DNA from: Climacium dendroides
Taxonomy: Eukaryota > Streptophyta > Bryopsida > Hypnales > Climaciaceae
NCBI GenBank assembly: GCA_950106755.1
Contig: OX467089.1
Span: forward strand, 374,501 to 438,500
Reading direction: 5' to 3'
DNA: 64,000 nucleotides
In this document: positions 35,963-49,700 of the stretch, one piece after another
Layout of the letters: each line of letters starts with the position of its first letter
How positions within the stretch are numbered: the stretch's first letter is position 1
Notes under the pieces: generated by a model
Database searches by the model: none
Seen by the model: the letters and a program-made list of their open reading frames with translations, nothing else
Told to the model about the DNA's origin: nothing
Translations under genes and position numbers: made by a program

Positions 35963-37058
35963 CATGCTTGCACGTCAAACCGATATAATTTTTTGGTTTG
36001 GTTTCTATTAAATACAGCATGATTTTTAGAGTCTCTTTTTTTTAAATCCATTTCACTTGGAAAAGTGTGGGGAAGCAATAGGGTTCTCTTAAACTTCATT
36101 TTTCCATGAATGCTCATTATTTTGAAGATTTGCAACTTGGGTGTCATGTGTTCAGACATACTTCCACGTCAAACCGATATAATTTATTGGTTTGGTTTCT
36201 ATTAAATACAGCATGATTTTAAGAGTCTCTTTTTTAGAAATCCATCTCACTTGGAAAAGTGTGGGGAAGTAATAGAGTTGTCTTAAAATTAAGTTTTTCC
36301 ATGAATGCTCATTATTTTGTAGATTTGCAACTTGTGTGTTATTTGTTCAGACATGCTTGCACGTCAAACCGATATAATTTTTTGGTTTGGTTTCTATTAA
36401 ATACAGCATGATTTTTAGAGTCTCTTTTTTTTAAATCCATTTCACTTGGAAAAGTGTGGAGAAGCAATAGGGTACTCTTAAACTTCATTTTTCCATGAAT
36501 CCTCATTATTTTGAAGATTTGCAATTTGTGTGTCATGTGTTCGGACATGCTTGCACGTCAAACGGATATAATTTATTGGTTTGGTTTGTATTAAATACAG
36601 CATGATTTTTAGATTTTCTTTCTTAGAAATACATCTCACTTGGAAAAGTGTGGGGAAGTAATAGAGTTGTCTTAAAATTATGTTTTTCCATGAATGCTCA
36701 TTATTTTGTAGATTTGCAACTTGTGTGTTATTTGTTCGGACATGCTTGCACGTCAAACCGATATAATTTTTTGGTTTGGTTTCTATTAAATACAGCATGA
36801 TTTTTAGGGTCTCTTTTTTAGAAATCCATCTCACTTGGAAAAGTGTGGGGAAGTAATAGGGTTGTCTTAAAATTAAGTTTTTCCATGAATGCTCATTATT
36901 TTGTAGATTTGCAATTTGTGTGTTATTTGTTCGGACATGCTTGCACGTCAAACCGATATAATTTATTGGTTTGGTTTCTATTAAATACAGCATGATTTTA
37001 AGAGTTTCTTTCTTAGAAATCCATCTCACTTGGAAAAGTGTGGGGAAGTAATAGGGTT
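35838..37058 (+). repeat. Long-range duplicate, right copy
   Basis: Partner of 18910-20130 at a distance of 16928 bp. It starts inside the A/B dimer run and ends where TTGTCTTAAAATT in the left copy faces TTCTCTTAAACTTC here, near 37058. The right flank continues with GGGTGTCATGTGTTCC and a TATTACATAC variant, unlike the left copy, so both boundaries of the shared block are inside satellite sequence. Confidence 0.85.
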
Positions 37059-38493
37059 CTCTTAAACTTCATTTTTCCATGAATCCTCATTATTTTGAAG
37101 ATTTGCAACTTGGGTGTCATGTGTTCCGACATGCTTGCACGTCAAACCGATATAATTTTTTGGTTTGGTTTCTATTACATACAGCATGATTTTAAGAGTC
37201 TCTTTTTTAGAAATCCATCTCACTTGGAAAAGTGTGCGGAAGTAATAGAGTTGTCTTAAAATTAAGTTTTTCCATGAATACTCATTATTTTGTAGATTTG
37301 CAACTTGTGTTTTATTTGTTCGGACATTCTTGCACGTCAAACCGATATAATTTTTTGGTTTGGTTTCTATTAAATACAGCATGATTTTTAGAGTCTCTTT
37401 TTTTAAAATCCATTTCACTTGGAAAAGTGTGGGGAAGCAATAGGGTTCTCTTAAACTTCATTTTTCCATGAATGCTCATTATTTTGAAGATTTGCAACTT
37501 GTGTGTCATGTGCTCGGACATGCTTGCACGTCAAACCGATATAATTTCTTGGTTTGGTTTCTATTAAATACAGCATGATTTTTAGAGTCTCTTTCTTAGA
37601 AATCCATCTCACTTGGAAAAGTGTGGGGAAGTAATAGGGTTGTCTTAAAATTAAGTTTTTCCATGAATGCTCATTATTTTGTAGATTTGCAACTTGTGTG
37701 TTATTTGTTCGGACATGCTTGCACGTCATACCGATATAATTTTTTGGTTTGGTTTCTATTAAATACAGCATGATTTTTAGGGTCTGTTTTTTAGAAATCC
37801 ATCTCACTTGGAAAAGTGTGGGGAAGTAATAGGGTTGTCTTAAAATTAAGTTTTTCCATGAATGCTCATTATTTTGTAGATTTGCAATTTGTGTGTTATT
37901 TGTTCGGACATGCTTGCACGTCAAACCGATATAATTTATTGGGTTGGTTTCTATTAAATACAGCATGATTTTAAGAGTTTCTTTCTTAGAAATCCATCTC
38001 ACTTGGAAAAGTGTGGGGAAGTAATAGGGTTGTCTTAAAATTAAGTTTTTCCATGAATGCTCATTATTTTGTAGATTTGCAACTTGTGTGTTATTTGTTC
38101 GGACATGCTTGCACGTCAAACCGATATAATTTTTTGGTTTGGTTTCTATTAAATACAGCATGATTTTTAGGGTCTCTTTTTTAGAAATCCATCTCACTTG
38201 GAAAAGTGTGGGGAAGTAATAGGGTTGTCTTAAAATTAAGTTTTTCCATGAATGCTCATTATTTTGAAGATTTGCAACTTGGGTGTCATGTGTTCCGACA
38301 TGCTTGCACGTCAAACCGATATAATTTTTTGGTTTGGTTTCTATTAAATACAGCATGATTTTAAGAGTCTCTTTTTTAGAAATCCATCTCACCTGGAAAA
38401 GTGTGCGGAAGTAATAGAGTTGTCTTAAAATTAAGTTTTTCCATGAATGCTCATTATTTTGTAGATTTGCAACTTGTGTGTTATTTGTTCGGA

Positions 38494-41400
38494 CATGCTT
38501 GCACGTCAAACCGATATAATTTTTTGGTTTGGTTTCTATTAAATACAGCATGATTTTTAGAGTCTCTTTTTTTTAAATCCATTTCACTTGGAAAAGTGTG
38601 GGGAAGCAATAGGGTTCTCTTAAACTTCATTTTTCCATGAATCCTCATTATTTTGAAGTTTTGCAACTTGTGTGTCATGTGTTCCGACATGCTTGCACGT
38701 CAAACGGATATAATTTATTGGTTTGGTTTCTATTAAATGCAGTATGATTTGTAGAGTCTCTTTTTTTTAAATCCATTTCACTTGGAAAAGTGTGGGGAAG
38801 CAATTGGGTTCTCTTAAACTTCATTTTTCCATGAATCCTCATTATTTTGAAGTTTTGCAACTTTTGTGTCATATGTTCCGACATGCTTGCACGTCAAACG
38901 GATATAATTTTTTGGTTTGGGTTCTATTAAATACAGCATGATTTTAAGAGTCTCTTTCTTAGAAATCCATCTCACTTGGAAAAGTGTGGGGAAGTAATAG
39001 AGTTGTCTTAAAATTAAGTTTTTCCATGAATGCTCATTATTTTGTAGATTTGCAACCTGTGTGTTATTTGTTCGGACATGCTTGCACGTCAAACCGATAT
39101 AATTTTTTGGGTTGGTTTCTATTAAATACAGCATGATTTTTAGAGTCTCTTTTGCTTCAATCCATCTCACTTGGAAAAGTGTGGGGAAGCAATAGGGTTC
39201 TCTTAAACTTCATTTTTCCATGAATGCTCATTATTTTGAAGATTTGCAACTTGGGTGTCATGTGCTCGGACATGCTTGCACGTCAAACCGATATAATTTC
39301 CTGGTTTGGTTTCTATTAAATACAGCATGATTTTAAGAGTCTCTTTCTTAGAAATCCATCTCACTTGGAAAAGTGTGGGGAAGTAATAGAGTTGTCTTAA
39401 AATTAAGCTTTTCCATGAATGCTCATTATTTTGTAGATTTGCAACTTGTGTGTTATTTGTTCGGACATGCTTGCACGTCAAACCGATATAATTTTTTGGT
39501 TTGGTTTCTATTAAATACAGCATGATTTTTAGAGTCTCTTTTTTTAAAATCCATTTCACTTGGAAAAGTGTGGGGAAGCAATAGGGTTCTCTTAAACTTC
39601 ATTTTTCCATGAATGCTCATTATTTTGAAGATTTGCAACTTGTGTGTCATGTGCTCGGACATGCTTGCACGTCAAACCGATATAATTTCCTGGTTTGGTT
39701 TCTATTAAATACAGCATGATTTTTAGAGTCTCTTTCTTAGAAATCCATCTCACTTGGAAAAGTGTGGGGAAGCAATAGGGTTCTGTTAAACTTCATTATT
39801 CCATGAATCCCCATTATTTTGAAGATTTGCAACTTGTGTGTCATGTGTTCCGACATGCTTGCACGTCAAACCGATATAATTTTTTGGTTTGGTTTCTATT
39901 AAATACAGCATGATTTTTAGAGTCTCTTTTTTTAAAATCCATTTCACTTGGAAAAGTGTGGGGAAGCAATAGGGTTCTCTTAAACTTCATTTTTCCATGA
40001 ATCCTCATTATTTTGAAGTTTTGCAACTTGTGTGTCATGTGTTCCGACATGCTTGCACGTCAAACGGATATAATTTATTGGTTTGGTTTCTATTAAATGC
40101 AGTATGATTTGTAGAGTCTCTTTTTTTTAAATCCATTTCACTTGGAAAAGTGTGGGGAAGCAATTGGGTTCTCTTAAACTTCATTTTTCCATGAATCCTC
40201 ATTATTTTGAAGTTTTGTAACTTTTGTGTCATATGTTCCGACATGCTTGCACGTCAAACGGATATAGTTTTTTGGTTTGGGTTCTATTAAATACAGCATG
40301 ATTTTAAGAGTCTCTTTCTTAGAAATCCATCTCACTTGGAAAAGTGTGGGGAAGTAATAGAGTTGTCTTAAAATTAAGTTTTTCCATGAATGCTCATTAT
40401 TTTATAGATTTGCAACTTGTGTGTTATTTGTTCGGACATGCTTGCACGTCAAACCGATATAATTTTTTGGGTTGGTTTCTATTAAATACAGCATGATTTT
40501 TAGAGTCTCTTTTGCTTCAATCCATCTCACTTGGAAAAGTGTGGGGAAGCAATAGGGTTCTCTTAAACTTCATTTTTCCATGAATGCTCATTATTTTGTA
40601 GATTTGCAACTTGTGTGTTATTTGTTCGGACATGCTTGCACGTCAAACCGATATAATTTTTTGGTTTGGTTTCTATTAAATACAGCATGATTTTAAGAGT
40701 CTCTTTCTTAGAAATCCATCTCACTTGGAAAAGTGTGGGGAAGCAATAGGGTTCTCTTAAACTTCATTATTCCATGAATCCCCATTATTTTGAAGATTTG
40801 CAACTTGTGTGTCATGTGTTCCGACATGCTTGCACGTCAAACCGATATAATTTTTTGGTTTGGTTTCTATTAAATACAGCATGATTTTTAGAGTCTCTTT
40901 TTCTTCAATCCATTTCACTTGGAAAAGTGTGGGGAAGCAATAGGGTTCTCTTAAACTTCATTTTTCCATGAATCCTCATTATTTTGAAGTTTTGCAACTT
41001 GTGTGTCATGTGCTCCGACATGCTTGCACGTCAAACGGATATAATTTATTGGTTTGGTTTCTATTAAATACAGCATGATTTTAAGAGTCTCTTTCTTAGA
41101 AATCCATTTCACTTGGAAAAGTGTGGGGAAGCAATAGGGTTCTCTTAAACTTCATTTTTCCATGAATCCTCATTATTTTGAAGTTTTGCAACTTGTGTGT
41201 CATGTGTTCCGACATGCTTGCACGTCAAACCGATATAATTTTTTGGTTTGGTTTCTATTAAATACAGCATGATTTTTAGAGTCTCTTTTTTTTAAATCCA
41301 TTTCACTTGGAAAAGTGTGGGGAAGCAATTGGGTTCTCTTAAACTTCATTTTTCCATGAATCCTCATTATTTTGAAGTTTTGCAACTTTTGTGTCATATG

Positions 41401-44400
41401 TTCCGACATGCTTGCACGTCAAACCGATATAATTTTTTGGTTTGGGTTCTATTAAATACAGCATGATTTTAAGAGTCTCTTTCTTAGAAATCCATCTCAC
41501 TTGGAAAAGTGTGGGGTAGCAATACGGTTCTCTTAAACTTCATTATTCCATGAATCCCCATTATTTTGAAGATTTGCAACTTGTGTGTCATGTGTTCCGA
41601 CATGCTTGCACGTCAAACCGATATAATTTTTTGGTTTGGTTTCTATTAAATACAGCATGATTTTTAGAGTCTCTTTTTTTTAAATCCATTTCACTTGGAA
41701 AAGTGTGGGGAAGCAATAGGGTTCTCTTAAACTTCATTTTTCCATGAATCCTCATTATTTTGAAGTTTTGCAACTTGTGTGTCATGTGCTCCGACATGCT
41801 TGCACGTCAAACGGATATAATTTATTGGTTTGGTTTCTATTAAATACAGTATGATTTGTAGAGTCTCTTTTTTTTAAATCCATTTCACTTGGAAAAGTGT
41901 GGGGAAGGAATTGGGTTCTCTTAAACTTCATTTTTCCATGAATCCTCATTATTTTGAAGTTTTGCAACTTTTGTGTCATATGTTCCGACATGCTTGCACG
42001 TCAAACCGATATAATTTATTGGTTTGGGTTCTATTAAATACAGCATGATTTTAAGAGTCTCTTTCTTAGAAATCCATCTCACTTGGAAAAGTGTGGGGAA
42101 GCAATAGGGTTCTCTTAAACTTCATTTTTCCATGAATCCTCATTATTTTGAAGTTTTGCAACTTCTGTGTCATGTGTTCCGACATGCTTGCACGTCAAAC
42201 GGATATAATTTATTGGTTTGGTTTCTATTAAATACAGTATGATTTTTAGAGTCTCTTTTTTTTAAATCCATTTCGCTTGGAAAAGTGTGGGGAAGCAATA
42301 GGGTTCTCTTAAACTTCATTTTCCCATGAATCCTCATTATTTTGATGTTTTGCAACTTGTGTGTCATGTGTTCCGACATGTTTGCACGTCAAACCGATAT
42401 AATTTATTGGTTTGGTTTCTATTAAGTACAGCATGATTTTAAGAGTCTCTTTCTTAGAAATCCATTTCACTTGGAAAAGTGTGGGGAAGTAATAGAGTTG
42501 TCTTAAAATTAAGTTTTTCTATGAATGCTCTTTATTTTGAGGATTTGCAACTTGTGTGTTATTTGTTCGGACATGCTTGCATGTCAAACCAATATAATTT
42601 ATTGGTTTGGTTTCTATTAAATACAGCATGATTTTTAGAGTCTCTTTTTTTTAAATCCATTTCTCCTAGAAAAGTGTGGGGAAGCAATAGGGTTCTCTTA
42701 AAAATAAGTTTTTCCATGAATCCTCAATATTTTGAAGATTTGCAACTTCTGTGTCATGTGTTCCGACATGCTTGCACGTCAAACCGATATAATTTTTTGG
42801 TTTGGTTTCTATTAAATACAGCATGATTTTAAGAGTCTCTTTTTTTAAATCCATTTCACTTGGAAAAGTGTGGGGAAGCAATAGGGTTCTCTTAAACTTC
42901 ATTTTTCCATGAATGCTCATTATTTTGAAGATTTGCAACTTGTGTGTCATGTGTTCCCACATGCTTGCACGTCAAACCGATATAATTTTTTGGTTTGGTT
43001 TCTATTAAATACATCATGATTTTTAGAGTCTCTTCTTTTTTAAATCCATCTCACTTGGAAAAGTGTAGGGAAGCAATAGGGTTCTCTTAAACTTCATTTT
43101 TCCATGAATGCTCATTATTTTGTAGATGTGCAACTTGTGTGTTATTTGTTCGGACATGCTTGCACGACAAACCGATATAATTTTTAGGTTTGGTTTCTAT
43201 TAAATACATCATGATTTTTAGAGTCTCTTTTTTTTAAATCCATTTCACTTGGAAAAGTGTGGGGAAGCAATAGGGTTCTCTTAAACTTCATTTTTCCATG
43301 AATCCTCATTATTTTGAAGTTTTGCAACTTTTGTGTCATATGTTCCGACATGCTTGCACGTCAAACCGATATAATTTTTTAGTTTGGGTTCTATTAAATA
43401 CATCATGATTTTAAGAGTCTCTTTCTTAGAAATCCATCTCACTTGGAAAAGTGTGGGGAAGTAATAGAGTTGTCTTAAAATTAAGTTTTTCCATGAATGC
43501 TCATTATTTTGTAGATTTGCAACTTGTGTGTTATTTGTTCGGACATGCTTGCACGTCAAACCGATATAATTTTTTGGGTTGGTTTCTATTAAATACAGCA
43601 TGATTTTTAGAGTCTCTTTTGCTTCAATCCACCTCACTTGGAAAAGTGTGGGGAAGCAATAGGGTTCTCTTAAACTTCATTTTTCCATGAATCCTCATTA
43701 TTTTGAAGTTTTGCAACTTTTGTGTCATATGTTCCGACATGCTTGCACGTCAAACCGATATAATTTTCTGGTTTGGGTTCTATTAAATACAGCATGATTT
43801 TAAGAGTCTCTTTCTTAGAAATCCATCTCACTTGGAAAAGTGTGGGGAAGCAATAGGGTTCTCTTAAACTTCATTATTCCATGAATCCCCATTATTTTGA
43901 AGATTTGCAACTTGTGTGTCATGTGTTCCGACATGCTTGCACGTCAAACCGATATAATTTTTTGGGTTGGTTTCTATTAAATACAGCATGATTTTTAGAG
44001 TCTCTTTTGCTTCAATCCACCTCACTTGGAAAAGTGTGGGGAAGCAATAGGGTTCTCTTAAACTTCATTTTTCCATGAATCCTCATTATTTTGAAGTTTT
44101 GCAACTTGTGTGTCATGTGTTCCGACATGCTTGCACGTCAAACGGATATAATTTATTGGTTTGGTTTCTATTAAATACAGTATGATTTGTGGAGTCTCTT
44201 TTTTTTAAATCCATTTCACTTGGAAAAGTGTGGGGAAGGAATTGGGTTCTCTTAAACTTCATTTTTCCATGAATCCTCATTATTTGGAAGATTTGCAACT
44301 TGTGTGTCATGTGTTCCGACATGCTTGCACGTCAAACCGATATAATTTATTGGTTCGGTTTCTATAAAATACAACATGATTTTAAGAGTCTCTTTCTTAG

Positions 44401-46763
44401 AAATCCATCTCACTTGGAAAAGTGTGGGGAAGCAATAGGGTTCTCTTAAACTTCATTATTCCATGAATCCCCATTATTTTGAAGATTTGCAACTTGTGTG
44501 TCATGTGTTCCGACATGCTTGCACGTCAAACCGATATAATTTTTTGGTTTGGTTTCTATTAAATACAGCATGATTTTTAGAGTCTCTTTTTTTTAAATCC
44601 ATTTCACTTGGAAAAGTGTGGGGAAGCAATAGGGTTCTCTTAAACTTCATTTTTCCATGAATCCTCATTATTTTGAAGTTTTGCAACTTTTGTGTCATAT
44701 GTTCCGACATGCTTGCACGTCAAACCGATATAATTTTCTGGTTTGGGTTCTATTAAATACAGCATGATTTTAAGAGTCTCTTTCTTAGAAATCCATATCA
44801 CTTGGAAAAGTGTGGGGAAGCAATAGGGTTCTCTTAAACTTCATTATTCCATGAATCCCCATTATTTTGAAGATTTGCAACTTGTGTGTCATGTGTTCCG
44901 ACATGCTTGCACGTCAAACCGATATAATTTTTTGGGTTGGTTTCTATTAAATACAGCATGATTTTTAGAGTCTCTTTTGCTTCAAACCACCTCACTTGGA
45001 AAAGTGTGGGGAAGCAATAGGGTTCTCTTAAACTTCATTTTTCCATGAATCCTCATTATTTTGAACTTTTGCAACTTGTGTGTCATGTGTTCCGACATGC
45101 TTGCACGTCAAACCGATATAATTTATTGGTTTGGGTTCTATTAAATACAGTATGATTTGTAGAGTCTCTTTTTTTTAAATCCATTTCACTTGGAAAAGTG
45201 TGGGGAAGCAATTGGGTTCTCTTAAACTTCATTTTTCCATGAATCCTCATTATTTGGAAGATTTGCAACTTGTGTGTCATGTGTTCCGACATGCTTGCAC
45301 GTCAAACCGATATAATTCTTTGGTTTGGGTTCTATTAAATACAGCATGATTTTAAGAGTCTCTTTCTTAGAAATCCATCTCACTTGGAAAAGTGTGGGGA
45401 AGTAATAGATTTCTCTTAAAATTAAGTTTTTCCATGAATGCTCATTATTTTGTAGATTTGCAACTTGTGTGTTATTTGTTCGGACATGCTTGCACGTCAA
45501 ATCGATATAATTTTTTGGTTTGGTTGCTATTAAATACAGCATGATTTTTAGAGTCTCTTTTTCTTCAATCCATTTCACTTGGAAAAGTGTGGGGAAGCTA
45601 TAGGGTTCTCTTAAACTTCATTTTTCCATGAATGCTCATTACTTGGAAGATTTGCAACTTGTGTGTCATGTGTTCCGACATGCTTGCACGTCAAACCGAT
45701 ATAATTTTTTGGTTTGGTTTCTATTAAATACAGTATGATTTTAAGAGTCTCTTTCTTAGAAATCCATCTCACTTGGAAAAGTGTGGGGAAGCAATAGGGT
45801 TCTCTTAAACTTCATTATTCCATGAATCCCCATTATTTTGAAGATTTGCAACTTGTGTGTCATGTGTTCCGACATGCTTGCACGTCAAACCGATATAATT
45901 TTTTGGGTTGGTTTCTATTAAATACAGCATGATTTTTAGAGTCTCTTTTGCTTCAATCCATCTCACTTGGAAAAGTGTGGGGAAGCAATAGGGTTCTCTT
46001 AAACTTCATTTTTCCATGAATCCTCATTATTTTGAAGTTTTGCAACTTTTGTGTCATATGTTCCGACATGCTTGCACGTCAAACCGATATAATTTTCTGG
46101 TTTGGGTTCTATTAAATACAGCATGATTTTAAGAGTCTCTTTCTTAGAAATCCATCTCACTTGGAACAGTGTGGGGAAGCAATAGGGTTCTCTTAAACTT
46201 CATTTTTCCATGAATCCTCATTATTTTGAAGTTTTGCAACTTGTGTGTCATGTGTTCCGACATGCTTGCACGTCAAACCGATATAATTTTTTGGTTTGGT
46301 TTCTATTAAATACAGCATGATTTTTAGAGTCTCTTTTTTTTAAATCCATTTCACTTGGAAAAGTGTGGGGAAGCAATTGGGTTCTCTTAAACTTCATTTT
46401 TCCATGAATCCTCATTATTTTGAAGTTTTGCAACTTTTGTGTCATATGTTCCGACATGCTTGCACGTCAAACCGATATAATTCTTTGGTTTGGGTTCTAT
46501 TAAATACAGCATGATTTTAAGAGTCTCTTTCTTAGAAATCCATCTCACTTGGAAAAGTGTGGGGAAGTAATAGAGTTGTCTTAAAATTAAGTTTTTCCAT
46601 GAATGCTCATTATTTTGTAGATTTGCAACTTGTGTGTTATTTGTTCGGACATGCTTGCATGTCAAATCGATATAATTTTTTGGTTTGGTTTCTATTAAAT
46701 ACAGCATGATTTTTAGAGTCTCTTTTTCTTCAATCCATTTCACTTGGAAAAGTCTGGGGAAGC
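38494..46763 (+). repeat. A-rich region with several A sub-variants
   Basis: About forty-two monomers. The commonest sub-variants are AGCAATTGGG with TTTTGTGTCATATG, TTCATTATTCCATG with GAATCCCCATT (near 39796, 40766, 41540, 43874, 44455, 44844 and 45815), GTATGATTTGTAGAG, and TTGCTTCAATCC (near 39150, 40511, 43619, 44009, 44983 and 45949). B monomers with TTTTGTAG are sparse. Repeat order is irregular: successive TTATTCC monomers are four, five or more units apart, so no single higher-order period dominates here. Confidence 0.83.
42300..42600 (+). repeat. Island of left-region sequence inside the A-rich region
   Basis: Within this stretch TTTTGATGTTTTGC, GACATGTTTGCACG, CTTAGAAATCCATTTCAC, GTAATAGAGTTG and TTTTTCTATGAATGCTC followed by CTTTATTTTG occur in the same order as near 5390-5600 and 6950-7160. 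None of these combinations is seen in the neighbouring monomers. Differences from the left copies include TTATTGG for TCATTGG, TAAGTACAGC for TAAATACAGC, and TTTTGAGG for TTTTGTGG. The separation is about 35 kb. Confidence 0.75.
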
Positions 46764-49700
46764 TATAGGGTTCTCTTAAACTTCATTTTTCCATGAATGC
46801 TCATTACTTGGAAGATTTGCAACTTGTGTGTCATGTGTTCCGACATGCTTGCACGTCAAACGGATATAATTTATTGGTTTGGGTTCTATTAAATACAGTA
46901 TGATTTTAAGAGTCTCTTTCTTAGAAATCCATCTCACTTGGAAAAGTGTGGGGAAGCAATAGGGTTCTCTTAAACTTCATTATTCCATGAATCCCCATTA
47001 TTTTGAAGATTTGCAACTTGTGTGTCATGTGTTCCGACATGCTTGCACGTCAAACCGATATAATTTTTTGGGTTGGTTTCTATTAAATACAGCATGATTT
47101 TTAGAGTCTCTTTTGCTTCAATCCATCTCACTTGGAAAAGTGTGGGGAAGCAATAGGGTTCTCTTAAACTTCATTATTCCATGAATCCCCATTATTTTGA
47201 AGTTTTGCAACTTTTGTGTCATATGTTCCGACATGCTTGCACGTCAAACCGATATAATTTTCTGGTTTGGGTTCTATTAAATACAGCATGATTTTAAGAG
47301 TCTCTTTCTTAGAAATCCATCTCACTTGGAAAAGTGTGGGGAAGCAATAGGGTTCTCTTAAACTTCATTTTTCCATGAATCCTCATTATTTTGAAGATTT
47401 GCAATTTGTGTGTCATGTGTTCGGACATGCTTGCTCGTCAAACCGATATAATTTATTGGTTCGGTTTCTATTAAATACAGCATGATTTTAAGAGTCTCTT
47501 TCTTAGAAATCCATTTCACTTGAAAAAGTGTGGGGAAGTAATAGAGTTGCCTCGAAATTAAGTTTTTCCATGAATGCTCATTATTTTGTAGATTTGCAAC
47601 TTCTGTGTTATTTGTTCGGACATGCTTGCACGTCAAACCGATATAATTTTTTGGTTTGGTTTCTATTAAATACAGCATGATTTTTAGAGTCTCTTTTTCT
47701 TCAATCCATTTCACTTGGAAAAGTGTGGGGAAGCAATAGGGTTCTCTTAAACCCCATTTTTCCCTGAATCCTCATTATTTTGAAGTTTTGCAATTTGTGT
47801 GTCATGTGTTCGGACATGCTTGCACGTCAAACGGATATAATTTATTGGTTTGGGTTCTACTAAATACAGTATGATTTGTAGAGTCTCTTTCTTTTAAATC
47901 CATTTCACTTGGAAAAGTGTGGGGAAGCAATTGGGTTCTCTTAAACTTCATTTTTCCATGAATCCTCATTATTTTGAAGTTTTGCAACTTTTGTGTCATA
48001 TGTTCCGACATGCTTGCACGTCAAACCGATATAATTTCTTGGTTTGGGTTCTATTAAATACAGCATGATTTTAAGAGTCTCTTTCTTAGAAATCCATCTC
48101 ACTTGGAAAAGTGTGGGGAAGTAATAGAGTTGTCTTAAAATTAAGTTTTTCCATGAATGCTCATTATTTTGTAGATTTGCAACTTGTGTGTTATTTGTTC
48201 GGACATGCTTGCACGTCAAATCGATATAATTTTTTGGTTTGGTTTCTATTAAATACAGCATGATTTTTAGAGTCTCTTTTTCTTCAATCCATTTCACTTG
48301 GAAAAGTGTGGGGAAGCTATAGGGTTCTCTTAAACTTCATTTTTCCATGAATGCTCATTATTTGGAAGATTTGCAACTTGTGTGTCATGTGTTCCGACAT
48401 GCTTGCACGTCAATCGGATATAATTTATTGGTTTGGTTTCTATTAAATACAGTATGATTTTTAGAGTCTCTCTTTTTTAAATCCATTTCACTTGGAAAAG
48501 TGTGGGGAAGCAATAGGGTTTTCTTCAACTTCATTTGTCCATGAATCCTCATTATTTTGAAGTTCTGCAACTTTTGTGTCATATGTTCCGACATGCTTGC
48601 ACGTCAAACCGATATAATTTATTGGTTTGGTTTCTATTAAATACAGCATGATTTTTAGGGTCTCTTTTTTTTAAATCCATTTCACTTGGAAAAGTGTGGG
48701 GAAGCAATAGGGTTCTCTTAAACTTCATTTTTCCATGAATGCTCATTATTTTGAAGTTTTGCAACTTGTGTGTCATGTGTTCCGACATGCTTGCACGTCA
48801 AACGGATATAATTTATTGGTTTGGGTTCTATTAAATACAGTATGATTTGTAGAGTCTCTTTTTTTTAAATCCATTTCACTTGGAAAAGTGTGGGGAAGCA
48901 ATTGGCTTCTCTTAAACTTCATTTTTCCATGAATCCTCATTATTTTGAAGTTTTGCAACTTTTGTGTCATATGTTCCGACATGCTTGCACGTCAAACCGA
49001 TATAATTTCTTGGTTTGGGTTCTATTAAATACAGCATGATTTTAAGAGTCTCTTTCTTAGAAATCCATCTCACTTGGAAAAGTGTGGGGAAGTAATAGAG
49101 TTGTCTTAAAATTAAGTTTTTCCATGAATGCTCATTATTTTGTAGATTTGCAACTTGTGTGTTATTTGTTCGGACATGCTTGCACGTCAAACCGATATAA
49201 TTTTTTGGTTTGGTTTCTATTAAATACAGCATGATTTTTAGAGTCTCTTTTTTTTCAATCCATTTCACTTGGAAAAGTGTGGGGAAGCAATAGGGTTCTC
49301 TTAAACTTCATTTTTCCATGAATGCTCATTACTTGGAAGATTTGCAACTTGTGTGTCATGTGTTCCGACATGCTTGCACGTCAAACGGATATAATTTATT
49401 GGTTTGGGTTCTATTAAATACAGTATGATTTTAAGAGTCTCTTTCTTAGAAATCCATCTCACTTGGAAAAGTGTGGGGAAGCAATAGGGTTCTCTTAAAC
49501 TTCATTATTCCATGAATCCCCATTATTTTGAAGATTTGCAACTTGTGTGTCATGTGTTCCGACATGCTTGCACGTCAAACCGATATAATTTTTTGGGTTG
49601 GTTTCTATTAAATACAGCATGATTTTTAGAGTCTCTTTTGCTTCAATCCATCTCACTTGGAAAAGTGTGGGGAAGCAATAGGGTTCTCTTAAACTTCATT

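Larger units (their letters stand above)
24879..38493 (+). repeat. A/B mixture with a TTGCTTCAATCC variant
   Basis: About seventy monomers of A and B type. A diagnostic variant, TCTTTTGCTTCAATCC, replaces the T run near 26115, 29227, 31561 and 33700 and each time sits in the same context (GGGTTGGTTTC before, GGGGAAGCAATAGGG after). Another local set has TAAATGCAGTATG with TTTGTAGAG and AGCAATTGGG, near 25705, 28817, 30373, 31151 and 33290. The block contains 16-, 8- and 11-monomer duplications and the 388-bp dimers listed separately. Confidence 0.85.

Noticed and set aside
42820..43060. A mobile-element insertion where the frame pattern changes
   Set aside because: The changes are one-base gain or loss in the T run (seven T near 42840, TTCTTTTTT near 43034) and TACATCATG variants. 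The monomer is otherwise complete and no foreign sequence or target-site duplication is present.
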